Origin: Selaginella moellendorffii
Taxonomy: Eukaryota > Streptophyta > Lycopodiopsida > Selaginellales > Selaginellaceae
Direction: 5' to 3'
Length of the DNA stretch: 64,000 nt
Assembly: GCF_000143415.4 (NCBI RefSeq)
Contig: NW_003314261.1
Location: 682,001 to 746,000 of the forward strand
Shown: in pieces, positions 41,721 through 55,712 of the stretch
Layout of the letters: the number at the start of each line of letters is the position of its first letter
Numbering within the stretch: the stretch's first letter is position 1
Notes under the pieces: model-generated
What the model saw: only the letters and a program-made list of their open reading frames with translations
The model's database searches: none
Told to the model about the DNA's origin: nothing
Program-made: the position numbers and the translations under genes

Positions 41721-44700
41721 TGTGGTTTTTACCCTTTATCCTATGGTGATTTACTATAGGATAACACTGGAACCTAAACCCTCCATGTGCCACATGTCAT
41801 ATGCCACATAACACATGCCACGTGTCCAAAGGACAATGAGTTTCAGGGCCTTGGGCCACTGAACGAAAGAATGGTGCCAAACTCCCAAGCATGAGGCTAA
41901 GGAATAAAGGAACCGGACCATGGAGCAACTTCTGAGCGTACAACCTAATGAGCGAAGGGATAGGAGCATAAAGCGACTTGGAACAGTCCTAAAGCATTTA
42001 ACATCCCAATGCCAAGATCAGCATGCAAAACGGAGCCAAACAGAGTTTGGCCCTATTTCAACATACCGGTGGCCTAACGTGAGAACATGGGTACTCCACT
42101 AGTTAGCATGGTGTGGACAGACACAAAACAAGGATAGGCACGCAAGGGGGAGTTAAACTATGCCTCAGGTTAGTTGACCATGCTCGACCTACCCACTATC
42201 CTACTATACATTTGGAACCCCCTACAGCTCCCCCCCCCCCCCCTCCCCCCCGCGCATTGAGGAACACATGCTTTGGGCTTTCACCCCAAGCCTCTCTTAG
42301 TATTAGGAGTTAGTCTTTGGGACAAGCTTAAAACTTACTAAATATAGAATAGTGCTAGAATGTGAATTTGGACACGGGACGAACACTATTGTGTTTAAGC
42401 CAATCTCTACATTCCGTAGATATGCCAAATGAGCAAATCTAGACACTTTCCATAAATAACATTTGGGACCGAAATGAGACTAACACAAAAGGCATGATAG
42501 CAAGGGTGTTTGGTAGACATGATATGCTATCATCTAGCGATATTGAGGGACTAATCTCAATATGCGAGGGTTCTTATCAAGTTAGTGCAAGACAGAGCAA
42601 AAAAGAACTAAGAGCTAAGCTGAGTATGCTCAGCTAGAAACACATAAAAGTTCCTACCTTATGTCCATCTGGCTAAGTACAGGTGCTAAGCCCAGTAAAC
42701 TAACAATTGAACAAGAGGGGTTAACAAAGGGAAGCAGTAATACTGACCTCTTGCTGTCGTGTCAGTAAGGAAATAGTATTTGTAAGGACTGACTGACAAA
42801 TAACTTTCAATACCCAAAGTCACATTCGTGACACTCTCCCCCCTTAGGGAAGATCAATGTCCTTGTCGATGTATACTCAAGTCTAAACCACCGCCAAGGA
42901 AACAACTCCAGAAAAAGTTTATGGTGATTACACTATATGAGAAAAGTACCAACTTAAATGAGTTAGGAGGCAACCTCTATGTCTAACATAGATGCGCTAC
43001 CAACTTAGACACCTTTCAGCCGTCGCCGACAAGGAAATGACCAACAGAGTCAGCCACCCTTGTTGCTCTAGGTGTCACCCAACTTACAAAAGTGTGATAT
43101 GCCCTTGCTCGTAGGGACATAGAGAGAGAAGTTAAAGGCCCCAACCTTCTTGAGCAAGAAACAAAACCCGTCGGTAAGGTTTAGATAGACTACTGTAAAC
43201 AGGCAGTTAGAGTTGTTTACATGGTCACGCCCTTTTAACAGAATAAGGAACATCAATAGAGAGGCGGGTTATGTGACCAATCGATAGTAGCTACCCCATG
43301 ATTAAAGATTTCACCATACACATGAAATGCCGAAGCTAGTCTGCCTATACTGGCCCAAACTCAAAGATCAATGGATAGACAATATCAAAGTCATAAACAA
43401 TAATATCTTAGAGACTGAATTATCAATGAATATATCTTAGATTAGAACACAAGAGTAATCCAAGTAAGTTATCATCCGATAAACTAGTAGTTGAGTATAG
43501 GAACCACCAAGATTATCATTTGCAGAAATATAGGATTCACTATCTAACAAAATTCAATAGCTAGTGTATCATCAAAGACACTCAATGACAATATATAACT
43601 ATCAAAAATTGCAAACAAAATGCCAAATAACTTACAAAAAATAACACAAAAAACATAAGTGTCATCAATTGGCAAGCAAGATGCTCGCAAATGTATCACC
43701 CGAAGGAAATAACATCCAAATCTATCAAAACTAACTCGAGCAACAACCAACAGAACAGAATGAATATGGTAAGACCAACAAACACTCATACATGCCAACT
43801 ATTGCACTAGTCAATCTAATTAAATCCCAATCAACAATACGAAGGAACCTAAGTTGCTTTAGCAAATATCAGTAACATTCTATGATGTCTCAAACCCAAG
43901 AGACCAATCCAGAGCAAACCACAAAGAACATATGGTATTGCCAAATGCCAAAAGCCATCAAAGAGAACAATTAACTATCAGAAAAGATTATTAATCATCC
44001 CATCATTAGAGATATGTATAATTATCGTTGAAGAAATAATCAACCATCCTAAAGAATGGCAAATCATTCTATATTAACAATAATCAAGCAAAACCCTTGA
44101 CAAGGATAATTAACTATCTGAAGATGATAGTTAATTATCACCAATGATTGTTAAATACAAAAGCCAAAGCTAATGAACTAAAATGCCTTCCCCAACAACT
44201 TCTAACAAATGGACCACAAGTATGAAAACTTAAGGAACCAAAACCTCGAAGAAGTCTATAGCCAAGTCTTTACCTAATAATGATCACAAGTCTTGCATAA
44301 ACTAGTTTCAATGCTAAAGAAGAAATCATGGTACAACCCACAATATTCTCCTCAACACATCCATAAGCTAAACTTCATAGTGCCAAAGCTAATGAAGAGC
44401 ATATTTGCATCAATCCAAAAGCCAAGCATAATGAAGCTATGCTCAATAAGTGGTCATTTAATCAATCCTCCATGAATCCATCTATAGCAAAACGTAATTT
44501 GCTTCATAACAAGCACAAGAAAAATCATTAATGATCAATATATCCCATTTTAAATCTAACAAGGATTCAACATTCCAATATCAATCACTAACTCTTCTTC
44601 TCATAAAGTTAGTATAATTCATGACTAAATCACTTTTCAAGGAAAAACTAAAGCTCAACCCCTACTAAACAATCTCATCTAGAACACAACTAACTCAACT

Positions 44701-47700
44701 TGCCACTCAACTCATTTGAACGCCAATACAATTGCTAAGTAACAAATGCAACAAATGCCAATAACACAAAGCTACAGCCCAAATATCAACACTTTGCATT
44801 TAGATTAATAAAATTCAATATCAATCCTAAGGAAAGACATCTTCTTTCACTTGTATCTCAACATCCACAATGTCAATGATAAAACATCACTTGAATGCTA
44901 GCAACACCAGAACAAAGCTAGAAGAAAGCGAGAGTGAATCACCACTCAATGCTCTTTAGCAACTAAGCTAGCTAAGGTCGAAGATATCTTAATCAGTACC
45001 TGAGACCAATCCTCCAATAATACTCAATTATAGATAACACATTATTAAGGAGTGAATCACCACATCCAAAACTCAATAAAATCCAACACTATGGATTAAA
45101 CATAACCAAATGATATCGACAAATGTAGAATCGATATGCTAACATGGGAAAACCATATAAGCCTAACGACACAATCCTCTGCAACACCATTTGGTAAAAT
45201 AAGGCCATCACTACTAAATCATCATTGAGCGAAGCAAGTATCAAGCAATTTTTGCTGAAGTTTATAAGCAATCACTAGTCGCAAAGCAACCAATAATCAC
45301 TTTTCAACTTGCCTTTACAAGACCCAAACACTAAACTCACATCATCGAGTCATATACTTGTCCAACATGAACGTAATGCCCTAGGTACGAGATAAAAGTT
45401 CATGGACAAGCATGAACTAAATGACCACTCGAATCCAACTCAATTGCAATAATTTCACTAATGTGTTTAACTAACAGCTCTGAGCATGCCTTGAAGAGGT
45501 TAGTTATACATGATCAACACTTAGTTGAAACTAAAATGAAAACCATGAGATGGACTCATATTAGTACACAACCTCCTCATAGATAAAGTTATAGTACGGG
45601 TACCAACATCTCAACTTTAAACAACTAAGTTGGACATTACCATCCTCAGCTAAGGCGTAGGGCGACCAAGACTAAATCAAGATCAATGAAAGCTCACTAC
45701 TCTCATAGAGTCTTAACAAACTGTAAGGTGCAATTGGCCACTAAGCATAATGTTACAAAAGAAATGCACAAAGGTCACCCTTCTTAGAAAAGCGTAATGA
45801 CCACTTTTTTACACCAACTTTAGACTCTATTTAACTTAATTGCCTTAGCCCCAAAAGTCAGCATCCCTTTTGGGCCGCATCATATAAACTACTTACTAAA
45901 GTTTAAGCCAACCAAAGTCAACTCTAACCCTTTCACTAGTTTGTATTAGCTTATAAAAATGGATTGGTTTTCGAGCAAAGTGATCAATAGATTAGTTATT
46001 GGAAGAGTCTAAGAAAATTTGTGGAAAAATTTTTCCATCCTAGAGAAAGAATGATTCTCAGTCCAGAAATACAAACTTTCAAGACTCAATCAACTTCCTT
46101 CTACATACAACTTCACATAAGTTCACCTCAACACAAATTCTTATAAGCTAATAGTATGTCTAAGTATTGAACATCTTTGCCCATTTTTTCGACATCCAAC
46201 ACCAACATTCGTAAAGTGCAAAATGAACATCCAAGGCTTAATCACGAAAATCATATTTTTGGACATCCACATTGCATTAACACTCTTCTTCAACCACCTT
46301 CAAGATTTAATGTGAAGCCAAAACACTAACAAAAAAAATGACATTGAGAATCAAGTTCCTCATCACCCGAACAACAATGCCACTTCCACTAATATAAGTG
46401 TTAGTGATGTTAATACTTTAATTCACATCTTCTCCATCTAACAATCTACTCCAAGTGCTAACAAATAAACTAACAAGCCATTGCAATTGAATGTTATAAC
46501 CCTTTTATAACACTTTATGGGCAAACTCTCAAGGAAACAAAGTATCAACTTAAACTTAGCATAATTGGACCACTATTGAGAATCTAGTTAAAGCTACTTC
46601 AATATTACTACTTGCAAGTAGACTAACTTCACTATCAACCACTTTGGGGTTGATTATCTTTTATCCAAGCAACTTTGTAAACACATTACTTATTATTACA
46701 TGGATATGATATAAAATCACAATGACTTGATCATCAATTGAGCAACATTATGAATAACACCCATGTCACTACTACAAAGATTTACGTAAGTATCAAGTGT
46801 CAACTAAATTTAACAAAATGCAACATAAATGCCACACTCCATCGATAGAGATTTACAACACTCAACACCACTAATTTTTGTTCACAACATGGACAAACTC
46901 ATACCGCCCTTTATCTGACTAAACTTATAACTAATCCAACACCAAGCTACTCAAGGAGCAATAACAAGGTTCCCCGGAAAAGAATTAAGCATTGCAACCC
47001 AAATTTTCAATAACAAGCCTAAACAAAATGGTTTAGCGTTTCACTGCTATTCATCCCATAATTCACCATTTCAAAGACCATCATAACCAATATGCACCAA
47101 AGTAGGGACTTTTGATTGCATAATATGAACATAGGCAATGAGTCACACCTTGTTGCAAATCATTTCTCCAATAAGAGAAAATGATTTATGTATTTGATCC
47201 TTTATCTCTAATAACTCTCTTTTCAGTCTCATCTTTGACCAAACCTCAAACTTGCTGTCACACTGCTTTTAGTTCAATCCAAGAAAAGTTTATGAGAGAG
47301 CACGGCAATGATTACTTGAACCAATAGACTAATCCCTATAATCTTGATTGATCCACTTATAATCATGCCTAGGAAGGATCCATTAGTGCCATGCTAAATA
47401 ACTATAGACCAGCTTATTTGCCACTCATAGCAAACCTAGAAAAGGTTTACTTTCACCCACAGTATATAAAATAATTCATGAAACCACTGATAGGCTAACA
47501 TTAATCCTGCCAACTTAGAGTGTAACCTTGAGTTGCTAATGTGCCTCATTCACGAGCCTCCCTTAGTATCAGGAGTTGGTCTCTAGGACAAGCTCAAAAC
47601 TTACTAAATATGGAATGGTGCTAGAATGCAATTTTTTTAGACGAACACCATTGTGTTCAGGCCAATCTTTACATTTTGTAGATATGCCAAATGAACAAAT

Positions 47701-48088
47701 CTAGACACTTTCCATAAATAGTATTTGGGACCGAAATGAGACTAACACAAAGTGCATGATAGCGAGGGTGTTTGGCAAACACAGTAAGCTATTATCTAGC
47801 GATATTGAGGGACTATACACGAGAGTTTTTATTAAGCTAGTGCAAGACAGAGCAAAAGAGAACTAAGAGCCAGACCGAGTATGCTCAGCTAGAAACACAT
47901 AGGAGTTCCTACCTTATGTCCATCTGGCTAAATTCAGGTGCTAAGCCCAGTAAACTAACACTTGAACAAGAGGGGTTGACAAAGGAAATTAGCAATACCA
48001 ACCTCTTGCCATTGTGGCAATAAGGAAAGAGTGTTTGTAAGGACTGGCCGACAAATAACTTTTGATACCTGAAATCACATTTGTGACA
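41721..48088 (-). mobile_element. LTR retrotransposon A, non-coding interior, minus strand
   Basis: On the minus strand the LTR starts TGTCACGAATGTGAC and ends AAAAACCACA. The 3' LTR is 41721-42834 (1114 bp). Next to it, on the interior side, lies a polypurine tract (AAGGGGGGAGAG on minus, about 42835-42850), which fixes the orientation. The 5' LTR at about 47556-48088 keeps only the first 530 or so bases. The 4.7 kb interior has only short ORFs, none resembling gag or pol, and is AT-rich. It could be a large non-autonomous element or a very decayed one. A low-complexity C run sits at about 42230-42252. No matching target-site duplication was found, in keeping with the truncated 5' end. Confidence 0.75.
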
Positions 48089-48090
48089 CT

Positions 48091-48432
48091 ACTCAAGTAG
48101 ATGGACTTGGAAGGCAAGCCTCCAAACTGAGTTATGTCACAATGATCTCATGCAACCATGGAGCTGAAGTGCTCACTTGATCTAATGCAAACAACTCAAA
48201 CTAAAGAGTGATCAAGAACTTCCACAGGATTGCACTGGAAGGTGTCCACTTCAGCAAGGTGGTAGTGTTGAGTGTTCTGGAAACTTGCTTTGGAGCCAAA
48301 GAATTGGACAAATGCAAGCTCCTTCATTGCTATGTGGTTGAGAGAGGCTGGTAAATGGGCATCTTGGTTAGGACTATAGCATGCAACATGTATGTCAAGT
48401 ATGGGAGATTTGCCTTGCCTATAGCCCATTCT
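48091..48432 (+). pseudogene. PPR pseudogene, piece 2 (middle)
   Basis: Directly after the end of element A a plus frame gives MDLEGKPPN, and further on FHRIALEGVHFSKVVVLSVL followed by ETCFGAKELDKCKLLHCYVV and CNMYVKYGRFA. These match the PPR pattern of motif end, next motif and NxxYxKxG. The order and strand continue piece 1. Confidence 0.75.
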
Positions 48433-50966
48433 TAGCTATTAGTCTTTCCTTTCGGTTCCATAGCAAAACCTTTACTTTGCCAAGTCCAAAGGATGTTCAC
48501 CCCTAGTAAATCTTTTTTACATTTTCTATTCTGGGGTTATCCATGACTCAATTTTGTGACCCTTTAGAAACTACTTTCTTGAACTCACCATACTATCGTA
48601 TTGATATAATTCATTTCCCTTAGGTGTTCTTCCCACTTGGTTAAGTCACACCATTACTAATAATTTAAATTAACACTTTGAACTAAGACTTTTATTCCTT
48701 AACAAAATAAAGACTTTATCCTTTTTTAGCCACAAGACCACTTAATGATCTCTTAGTCCTTTAGACCTTTAATTTGTTGAATATGACTTCGAAGGCATCC
48801 CCCACACTTAGTAGTATGCCTATGCTAGCCCTTTTAGCCAATGGTCTATAACAACCAAAATTGAATGTCCTTATCTCATTCACCATATCCTTAGTGTTAG
48901 TTGCACCAAAGTGTTCAAATTAGATATACCGAGCTTTCACACTAAACAATCTAATCGTGCATCATGACTTTGGGGCTTTCCCCCATTTGGCAATGTGCCC
49001 ATGCCAATCTCCTTACTGAGAGTCCATGAGCACCAAAAAATAAGTATCCTCATATTCCAAATTATCATCATGCCCTAGTGAATTGGGACTTGATGCCAAA
49101 ACAATGGAAAAATCTCTAGGATATGGGTTGGGATTTGAATGCATATATAAACGGTATCACTCAAAATGTTTAGCATGACTCCCCATGCTAGTGCACCAAT
49201 TTATACCCAAAGTGCGTTACAGATCATAGCTTAGGAACCTAGTTCTTCCAAATTGCCAAATCCTTTCACTTGACAAGTCTATAATTATGCATAAATTCCT
49301 TCATGTTTGGCCCTATGGGCCACCTTTTTTGAAGTTAATACTTTCAACTATGATCTTTGTTCCCCCAACTTTCCAATTTCACTTAGCAAGTAATATAACT
49401 AGTATAACATGGTTTTATGCGTAAACATGAAAGTCCTTAACCATTAACTTTCATTCAAAGTCATATCTTTGAACACTCGGGAACTAATTCCTTAACCTTA
49501 ATAACCTTGCCTCATATCAAGCTTGAAGACCACACTTCTACTACACTACTCTAATTTCATGTGTTTCTATGAACCATTTATATTTGTCTTTTCAGATACT
49601 AACTTACCTAAAATTGTCTTTGGGAACCTTGAAAGTACTCTATCTCTTAGCTTTCTAAGGCTTCTCCTTTCACAAGCTTTCTAATTGCTATATGGTCTAA
49701 TATGGATAATTCCATACTTTAAACTCTCCATGGCATTACGATTGCTAATAACAACACCTTTGAGCACCCACTTGATTCTTCACTCTTAATTTAGATAACC
49801 ATCTTTGATTATACTTTTTGATTTCTATAGTTTTGTTTTATCCTTTTATTACTTGCTTTTTGGCCTATATTCCTTTTGGTTATCATTATTTGGGTCCATA
49901 CACTTGAATTGCATACCTTCTAGCTTAGGCTATAGTAATTTTATTTCCATTGGAATTCCTTTGGTAAGGGGTTCTCGTGAACTAACTAACTTAACTTCAA
50001 TGCCTCATCCTTTGAAACATTTAATGTCTTTACACTATCAGCCCTATGAACCTACCCTCACGACACTTCCCATTTATATCTAGATTTTGCCAAGACCATA
50101 ATAGTCATTTTTTTCATGTTAACTATTAGTTAGCATCACAACATAGTATTCATATGCAACCCTTCACCAAAGTTACTTTCTTTTGTGAACACCTTTTCCC
50201 ACAATTTTAGTATGACCCATTTGCTATTAATGAGAAACCCATTGTTCTCATACTTGGATCTCATGATCCGGCTAGTCCTTCATAGAGTACAACCCATTTT
50301 AGTCCAAAAGCTTTTACTAATCTTTTAAGACCATTCCTTGATTCCATTGAGTCATTCAGCTTTTGGACTTTGTTAATTTGATGATCTATAAGGCCCTAGC
50401 CTCATGGCTACTTTTGAGATATTAACTTGCTAAAATACAATTTCGTGTATTTATGTCCTACTCACAAGGACCATATTTGTAAGTGTTACTTTGACACTTG
50501 ATTATTCTTTATTTTATGTGGGCTATCTTTGACTATTTGTCGATATGATGAGAATAATAACTCATCCTCTAAGTACACTTCTAACTCATTGGGTTATTCT
50601 AGCATTTATTAAAAGTAGCCCCAGCTACCATTTCAAGGTCCTGTGTCATCATCTGTATTTGATATTTTATGGTCACTAACTCTAATCTCAAATTCTTAAG
50701 CACCATCTTCAACTATATGAGGATAATCTTATGACTCCTTTATCGTCCAAAAGTTTCCATCATTCCTATGATCTCAACTATAGTTATTTATTGCAACCAT
50801 ATTATCCGATCTACTAAGTCAAACACTTTTATAAATCACACCCTCAACTCTATAAGATAAACTTTATATTGTTTCCAAAGATCCCAGAGTCGTTCCATTA
50901 TTAGCCCTTTTTTATCCACTACATTGTCAACATGTTCACGTATGAACTAAAGTGGAGAGTCATACC
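48433..50966. other. Repeat-rich AT tract, nothing identified
   Basis: The sequence is unique-looking, AT-rich and without exon-like blocks. It is probably decayed transposon DNA because it lies between two pieces of one pseudogene, but I found no LTR, primer site or protein remnant. Confidence 0.4.
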
Positions 50967-53868
50967 TATAAGTGATTAATTTTTCCATTCTACTTTAGTC
51001 ACTTAACCACACTTCTAACCACTTGGAGGAGTCTCATTCACAACCTCCATAAGTCCAATTCATGACTTAGGACTTGCTAGCCCTGAGAATGGCATCCATG
51101 CCACTCAACTTTTGCACTTGGTCCAAGTGCTCCACATGTCCGGTGCCATGACTGACATCCCAAGGTACCACTGATATACCAACCCGTTACGCTAAGGCCA
51201 TGCCCATTCACCTTAGTCACACTGGTGGTTGAACACCACTTGCATCATAGTCTTGTCTCTCGAAGACTGGGCCATCCATCCATGAGTGACCATCCAAGAT
51301 CCACTCTTTAGCATCCTTAAGATGCTCATAGACATGGGAAAAACTTTCCCCAATATCCCTTTTATAATCTCCATTAAGTCCTTTTTTTGTCCATGGCTAT
51401 GTTTGCCAACACTACCACTGGGACAAGGCCCACAAGCCCGACCACTAAGTCCCATTGTCCTTTGGGACTTCCTCACTATATGACTATATCCTTGGTCACT
51501 ACAACAAAGAAGCACTTCTCTTCCTTTCCATAGTTTGGGATTCTAAGACAACATTTTGGAACACCGTGGCTCTATGCGAGCCTCATGGGTACTCTCCTCA
51601 CATTCCGCCTTTGGGTGCTCTACAAGGTTCCATTGAGCCACACCAAGTATCCAAGTAGGTAGTGCCACCCACGCTTGGACTGGGAGCATCGACCATTTGA
51701 TCTCCCAGGGGAACTAGAGCTGGCTCTTGAACACTTCACTAAGCTACCTTGCTTGTCGGTCTATATTCACTTTAGCCTTGGACTTCCCAATAGTTATCCC
51801 ATCACCCAACACCTAAGTACAACCTTCTTGGGCCAAACTGGCCTTTCCTGGCCAAACTGGCTCCACTGGAGTCCTTCCCCTACTATACTTTTGGAGCTCA
51901 TCAAACCCCTCAGGATTTGGGAGATGAACGCTTTGGGCTTTCACCCTCAGACTCAGACTCAGACTCAAACTCAGACTCGGGCTCGAACTCTGTCTTTATC
52001 TCAGTCTCAGTCTCGGCCTCGGCCTTGGTCTCGGTCTTGGTCCCGGTCTTGGTCTTGGTCTCGGTCTCGATCCTGGTCTCGGTCTCAACCTTGGAATCCA
52101 TCTCAGGTCCTTCTCGGAATCCATCTCAGGTCCTTCTCAGACTCCTTCTTAGATTCCATCTCGGACTCCATCTCGGGTTCATCTTGGACTCCATCTCAGA
52201 CTCCATCTTAGTCCATCTCGGACTCCATCTCGGGTCCATCTCAGACTCCATCTTAGTCCATCTTGGACTCCATCTCGGACTCCATCTTGGGTCCATCTCA
52301 GACTCCATCTCGGTCTCTTCCACATGTCATGTGTTGGTCCTTTTATATCCCCCCTTTTTTTTAGAGACTCACTTATTACTTGCTTCATGCTCGTTTCTTG
52401 AACACTTCATTAGGAGTTCCACTCCCACTCTTGACTTTTCGTGTTGGAGCTATTAGTCCAAACGTGTTACGCTCGATTTGGCTTTTGCTTCGGCCACTAC
52501 CACGTGGTACCCTTTTGGCTCCATTTTGGGGTTTAGGGATTTGTGTCTCACAATACACTCTTGACATGTTACTCCTTGAGGAAGACCCACTCCTAGGACC
52601 TTTTGATGCCAATATCAAATAATGATATAGTTGACCACTAATAAGAGATGAACTAAGGAACAACTTTGATACCAAGTTATAAGTAACTAGATTTTTCCAT
52701 TCTACTTTAGCCACTTAACCACACCTTTGACCACTTAAAGGAGTCTCACTCATGAACTCCATAAGTGTCATTCCTAACTTGGGGACATGCTAGCCCCATG
52801 AATAACATTTATACCATACAGCCTTTGCACTTGGTCCAAGTGCTTCACATGTCTAATCCCATGATTGACACCCAAAGGTACCATTGACATATCAGTTTGT
52901 TATGCTCAGGCCATACCTATTCACTCTTATCACATTGGTAGTCCAAGACCACCTACATCATAGTCCCATCTCTCAAAGACTAAGCCATCCATTCATGACT
53001 GGTTATCCCTTGACCACACCCTTAGGATGCCTGGAGACATGGGGAACACCCTTCCCAAATATCCCTTCTTTAGTCCCTATCAAATCCCTCTTCATCCACG
53101 GCTATACTTGCCAACACTGCCACTAGGTCAAGGCCTAAAGGCCTAACCATTAAGTCCCATTGACTTCTAAGATTTCTTCACCATGTGACCATATCATTGG
53201 CCACTACACCAGAGGACTACTCCTCTTCCTTTTTATCATCTAGAACTTTGGGATGACATTTAAAAACACTATGGCCCTATGCAAGCCTTATAGGTACTCT
53301 CCCCACCTTACGCTTTTAGCTTCTCTAACCATGTGGCTAGAGTGAGGTTTTAATGGGCTACACCATATATCCAAGTAGGTAGTGCCACTCATACTTGGAT
53401 TGGGAGCATCAACTATTCAATCTCCCAAGGGAGTTAGAGTTAACTCTTAAACACTTCACCAAGCTACTCTACTTGTGTATGCATATTCACTTTAGCCTTG
53501 GACTCCTCAGTAGTTATATCATCATCTAACATGTAGATATAACCTTCCTTAGTCACATTGACCTTTCCTGGCCAAACTAGAGTCCTCCTCTTACTATACT
53601 TTTGGAGCTCATCAAAACCCCTAGAGTCTAAGAGACAAGTACTTTGGGCTTTCACCCTTGGACTTGGACTTAAACTGGGACTCGAACTCAAACTCGATCT
53701 CGGTCTTAGTCTCAGTCTAGGCCTTGGTCTCAGTCTTAGTCTTAATTTCTTTCTCAGCCTCAACCTTGGACTCCATCTCAAGTCCATCTCAGACTTGACC
53801 TTGGACTCCATGTCAGATCCATCTCGGACTCCATCTCAAGCTCTATCTCAGACCCCATCTCGGGTCCT
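50967..53868 (-). mobile_element. LTR retrotransposon B with a tiny interior, minus strand
   Basis: On the minus strand the truncated 5' LTR (about 53868-52678) ends CTTATA, followed directly by the primer-binding site TTGGTATCAAAG (52675-52664). Only about 125 bp of interior follow before a second LTR starts (TGTGAGACACAAATCC at 52552) and runs to 50967 (about 1586 bp). The two LTRs share long matching stretches, such as the block around ccattctactttagccac and the block around gtccaagtgcttcacatgtc. The interior encodes nothing. Long LTRs around so small an interior are unusual. The LTRs carry a degenerate minisatellite (separate entry). Confidence 0.75.
51945..52325. repeat. Degenerate 6- to 15-bp minisatellite inside LTR B
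   Basis: First a run of 6-bp-like units (ctcaga/ctcggt/cttggt), then 12- to 15-bp units of the form ggactccatctcgggtccat. Related blocks lie in other LTR B copies at about 53650-53870, 54545-54655 (opposite strand) and 56225-56395. The long ORFs through it encode only Leu/Gly/Ser or Trp/Ser/Arg repeats and are not genes. Confidence 0.85.
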
Positions 53869-54316
53869 GAAGTACAACAAATTAACCATGCATTTGAGCA
53901 TTATTCTGATAATCAGGATTACAACATTGACACTCAAGGTTACAATCTTGATAGTTAGGACTCAAGAAGAAGTGGCAGTTGCCACCATGTAGGAGTAGTT
54001 AAGAAGGAGAGTTAGCACTTGACCCCCATCTTTATCTTTATTGTATTTATCCTATCATAGATGCACATCCATTTGCTCAAGACTTAGAGTATTCTAGTGA
54101 TGCCAAGGTTATCTTTACTCATGACCACTCGAATGAGCCTTCTTGGGGATTGAAGGTCTAAAGTTAGTTTCTAATTTACTCATGTGTTTAGTAGCTTGTT
54201 CTAGGGTGAGAAATATAGTATCAACACAAGAACAATGACATCAAAAGCCCTTTGATTTACTACAACCATAGCAACGAACTGTCATAGCAAGTTCTCCACT
54301 AAATTCTCTCTTGCGC
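53869..54316. other. Unassigned repeat-flanking DNA
   Basis: Between two LTR B copies; no gene, primer site or repeat with a partner was seen here. Confidence 0.3.
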
Positions 54317-54972
54317 TGTAAGACATAAAATCCCTAGACCCCAAAGAGGAGCTGAAAGGGTGCCACGTGGTAGTGGCTGAGGTGGAAGCCAAACAAGTGT
54401 AACACATATGGACTAAAAGCTCCGACTTGAAAAGTCAAGAGCAAGAATAGAACTCCTAATGAAGTGCTCGAGGAATAAGCATAAAGCAAGCAATAAGCGT
54501 CTCTAAAAAAGCAACACAAAAGGACCAACACATGACACATGGAAAGACTTGAGATGGAGTCCGAGATGAAGTCCAAGATAGACCTAAGATGGAGTCTAAG
54601 ATGGAGTTTAAGATAGACCCCGAAATAGAGTCCGAAATAGAACCAAGATCAAGACTGAATCTCAGTTGGGGGGGGGGGGGGTTGCAGGGGATTCCAAAAG
54701 TATAGTAGGGAGAGTGTGGGGGTTGGACCCTAGTGGAGCCAATTTGGCCTAGAAAGGCTGTATCCAGGTGTTCGGGGATGAGGTATCCACTAGGAAGTTC
54801 AAGGGTAGAGTTAATATGGACTGACAAGCAGGGTAACTTGGAAAGTGTTAGTTTGGCCTAGGAAGTGCTATACCAAGTGTTCGGTGATGAAATAACCACT
54901 GGGAAGTCTAAGGTTAGAGTTAATACGAACTAACAAGTAGGGTAGCTTGGTGAAGTGTTAAAGAGCCAGCTC

Positions 54973-55177
54973 TAATTTGTAAACTCTTAAATTTGGACTT
55001 TCCAGGAAGTCACCCAACCCAGTACTATTCAAACCCAAGGACGCTTAACCCCAAATATCCCAAAACCCTTAACCAATTAGAAAAGGGGGTGCACTCTTGT
55101 TCATAGGCCCTTTCCTTCTATATTTGAACCCTAACAGATCGTCTTTTGAATCATTCCCTTTGGTTGCTTACTTAATT
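54973..55177 (-). mobile_element. Solo TRIM LTR nested in LTR B, TSD TAATT
   Basis: A 195-bp minus-strand LTR of the 3576 TRIM family occupies 54978-55172. It is flanked by TAATT on both sides (54973-54977 and 55173-55177). If it and one TAATT are removed, the LTR B sequence closes as agctctaattcccctag, matching agctctagttcccctgg in the other LTR B copy. Confidence 0.92.
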
Positions 55178-55220
55178 CCCCTAGAAGATTGAATGGTCGA
55201 TACTCCCAGTTTAAGCGTGG

Positions 55221-55712
55221 GTGGCACTATGGCTCAATGGAACCTCACTCTAGCCCCATGGCTAGAGCACCCAAAGGCAAAAGGTGGGGAAAGTACCTAT
55301 GAGGCCTGTATAGGGCCATGGTGTTCCGAAATGTTGTTCTAGAGTCCCGAATGGTGGAAAGGAAGAGGAGCAATCCTTTGGTGTAGTGATTAAGGATGCA
55401 ATCACATGGTGAGGAAGTCCCAAAGAACAAGGGGACTTAGTGGTCGGGCCTGTGGGCCTTGATCCAGTGGCACTATGGCTCAATGGAACCTCACTCTAGC
55501 CCCATGGCTACAGCACCCAAACGCAAAAGGTGGGGAAAGTACCTATGAGGTCTGCATAGGGCCATAGTGTTCCGAAATGTTGTCCTAGAGTCCTGGATGG
55601 TGGAAAGGAAGAGGAGCAATCCTTTGGTGTAGTGGTTAAGGATGCAATCACATGGTGAGGAAGTCCCAAAGAACAAGGGGATTTAGTGGTCGGGCTTGTG
55701 GACCTTGATCTA
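55221..55712 (+). repeat. 246-bp tandem duplication
   Basis: Units 55221-55466 and 55467-55712 begin gtggcactatggctcaatgg and differ at only a few positions, far less than the LTR B copies differ from each other, so the event is recent. Confidence 0.9.

Noticed and set aside
41721-48088. Reading element A as a plus-strand retrotransposon
   Set aside because: The purine tract adjoining the left LTR is on the minus strand and no primer site follows the left LTR on plus, so the minus orientation is better supported.
51675-52456. ORFs of about 180 codons with Gln/Thr/Arg/Ser or Ser/Asp-rich repeats
   Set aside because: They run through the LTR B minisatellite; long frames are a by-product of repeat units whose length is a multiple of three.
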